From: Candidatus Omnitrophota bacterium
Lineage (GTDB): Bacteria > Ratteibacteria > UBA8468 > B48-G9 > DTJG01
Direction: 5' to 3'
Length of the DNA stretch: 62,715 nucleotides
Assembly: GCA_023819255.1 (NCBI GenBank)
Contig: JAMWBU010000008.1
Coordinates: 1-62,715 of the forward strand
Each line of letters starts with the position of its first letter. Position 1 is the stretch's first letter. Shown here one piece after another: positions 61,662 to 62,715 of this stretch. The notes below the pieces were generated by a model that saw only the letters and a list, made by a program, of their open reading frames with translations, searched no databases and was not told the origin of the DNA. A program made the position numbers and the translations under genes.

Positions 61662-61901
61662 ATGGATACATTCTATTATTTTGATACTACTATTTCAAAA
61701 AAGATTTCGCCAATAGGCAAAAATATAAAGAAATTAAGAAAAAAAAAGGGCTTATCACAAGACCAGCTTTCTAAATTGGCTGATATTTCCTATAACACGG
61801 TAATAAAATTGGAATCAGGCGGCATCGCCAATCTCTCAATTAATACACTTCAAAGATTAGCCAAATCTCTTGATTTTTCCGTTGATAAGCTATTAAAGTG
61901 A
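61662..61901 (+). CDS. XRE-family helix-turn-helix regulator
   Basis: This 79-residue protein has a lambda-Cro/C1-type helix-turn-helix (IGKNIKKLRKKKGLSQDQLSKLADISYNTVIKLESG) and a short C-terminal helix. It stands 7 nt before a DNA methyltransferase gene. That is the usual place of a controller (C) protein of restriction-modification systems, which delays the nuclease. Confidence 0.9.
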   Translation: MDTFYYFDTTISKKISPIGKNIKKLRKKKGLSQDQLSKLADISYNTVIKLESGGIANLSINTLQRLAKSLDFSVDKLLK

Positions 61902-61908
61902 TTTAACT

Positions 61909-62715
61909 ATGCCTAAAGAACAAAAATTTTACAAAACATTACAGGATGTATTCATCGGCGCCAAGATTGAAGGTGAAGGCGGTTTTGTTAATTTGATGAG
62001 GATAAAATCAAATTACTACCGCAAGATCGAAGAACTCCTAAAAGCCGATGTGGAAAAAGCATTAGAAAAATATCCGACATTCAGGGATGAACTTTTTGAC
62101 AAACTCTACTCTTTTTTCAGCCGTTATTTTACTGAAAGCGGCTCAATTTATTTCAACTCAACGCCATTTCATAACAATATCTACGAAAAGGTTTATACTG
62201 ATGAAAAGGATGTCATTCTCTTTTGGAAAACGCAGATGCTCTATTATGTCAAAACCGACCGGATTTTCAGAAGTTTGCCGGTTGAGTTTGATGGGTTGAA
62301 GTTTTTCTTTGATGCTTCCAAAATAGAAAATAAAAAAGCCAACGAAAAACGCTCGCTAATTTTTGAACTCAAAAGTCAAAACTCAAAAGTCAAAAGCGAA
62401 GACGGAAGTATTGTTTTTGATGTCTATTATTCGGAACAAGGGCGAGTAACTAAAATAGATGAGATTTTAAAAACCTTAAAGAAAAACGGAATTTCTATTA
62501 CCGAAGAACAATTAGAGCGCGCCTTCAGAGTTTTTGAAAAGCAAAGCGAAGTTGATTTTTTTATTAACAAAAATGCCAAAGCATTTTTGCAGGAGCAGTT
62601 TAAACTCTGGAGTTATCAGTATTTCTGGGAAGGAACACCCCGTCAAACTTCGTTTGCCACCCCTCTACAAGAGGGGAATTATTGGAGCGCGGAGAGAGTC
62701 AATCAATTACAAATC
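61909..62715 (+). CDS. DNA methyltransferase (type III Mod-like), N-terminal part, cut by window end
   Basis: The frame starts at ATG 61909 and stays open to the last base (269 codons). FRDELFDKLYSFFSRYFTESGSIYF, the segment ending in FHNNIYEKVYTD, and VILFWKTQMLYYVKTDRIF match the N-terminal region of adenine-specific methyltransferases of type III or related restriction systems. The catalytic DPPY and SAM motifs would lie past the end. Residues near 160 carry a tandem Lys/Ser-rich repeat. An insertion with a palindrome lies near residue 250. Confidence 0.75.
   Translation, partial: MPKEQKFYKTLQDVFIGAKIEGEGGFVNLMRIKSNYYRKIEELLKADVEKALEKYPTFRDELFDKLYSFFSRYFTESGSIYFNSTPFHNNIYEKVYTDEKDVILFWKTQMLYYVKTDRIFRSLPVEFDGLKFFFDASKIENKKANEKRSLIFELKSQNSKVKSEDGSIVFDVYYSEQGRVTKIDEILKTLKKNGISITEEQLERAFRVFEKQSEVDFFINKNAKAFLQEQFKLWSYQYFWEGTPRQTSFATPLQEGNYWSAERVNQLQI
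62642..62676 (+). repeat. Palindromic insertion within the methyltransferase gene
   Basis: CCCCTCT (62660-62666) pairs perfectly with AGAGGGG (62670-62676) around three bases. This palindrome, and the preceding GTCAAACTTCGTTTGCCA, are in frame (RQTSFATPLQEGNYW). They look like a short repeat inserted between conserved protein segments. Confidence 0.5.

Noticed and set aside
1-62715. Insertion sequences, rRNA genes, prophage genes
   Set aside because: No transposase, integrase, rRNA or phage structural gene was recognised on either strand.

Overview
The window looks like a piece of a chromosome from an uncultivated, anaerobic, diderm bacterium with AT-rich DNA. Outer-membrane and LPS genes (bamD-like, lptE, a bamE-like lipoprotein, hldD, a TolC-type exporter) show two membranes. 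Rubrerythrin, superoxide reductase and a WrbA flavodoxin in one run fit an oxygen-sensitive anaerobe. Prepilin-like proteins ending in an H-x(n)-DG type tail, many large secreted glycosidase-like proteins, uroporphyrinogen-decarboxylase (UroD)-fold proteins and a sulfatase resemble gene content known from PVC-group and Omnitrophota-like candidate lineages. That placement is inference; there is no rRNA here to settle it.

Layout. 1-1273: the distal end of a CRISPR array (17 repeats in view, last one degenerate), with no cas genes in the window. 1457-8915: ADP-forming acyl-CoA synthetase and a Gfo/Idh oxidoreductase, then bamD-like/lptE/holA-like, then a reverse-strand deacetylase/acetyltransferase pair and rpsT. 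9018-15756: sigma/anti-sigma pair, SagB-type nitroreductase, polX, thioredoxin-like protein, GspE/PilB ATPase, a His-rich metal transporter broken by a frameshift at an A9 run, and nikR. 15853-21135 (reverse): MacAB-TolC-like export operon. 21172-21345: decayed UroD-family tails. 21534-25249: a creatinase-like/creatininase-like pair and a TIM-barrel glycosidase-like protein.

25233-30116 and 44431-49969 hold two copies of the same three-gene arrangement on the reverse strand: GntR/LacI-type regulator, then prepilin-like protein, then a giant secreted glycosidase-like protein. Between them lie larB, bamE-like, dcd, acpS and hldD; the oxygen-defence operon with a 48-residue Cys-rich protein; and a GH3, UroD, glycosidase-like, sialidase-like operon. 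A GH remnant and a small basic protein with an operator-like dyad on its promoter follow. 50188-54766 encodes a sugar isomerase, iron alcohol dehydrogenase, DegT aminotransferase, CutA and a second UroD-fold protein. 54769-60712 (reverse) holds sulfatase, nitroreductase, a DUF3604-like protein, miaA, a ThyA-like protein and a tiny membrane protein.

The right end (60819-62715) is unusual: a tRNA-Ser(CGA) split in its T arm by a hairpin-rich GC-rich insert, an intact tRNA-Ser(CGA), then a second hairpin-rich element ending in another tRNA tail. An XRE regulator and the start of a DNA methyltransferase follow.

The genes together suggest degradation of complex, probably sulfated and decorated glycans by transcriptionally controlled secreted enzymes. 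Several genes carry near-consensus promoters placed so close to the ATG that their mRNAs should be leaderless. Three coding breaks coincide with A7-A9 runs, so slippage or sequencing error must be considered before calling these genes dead.
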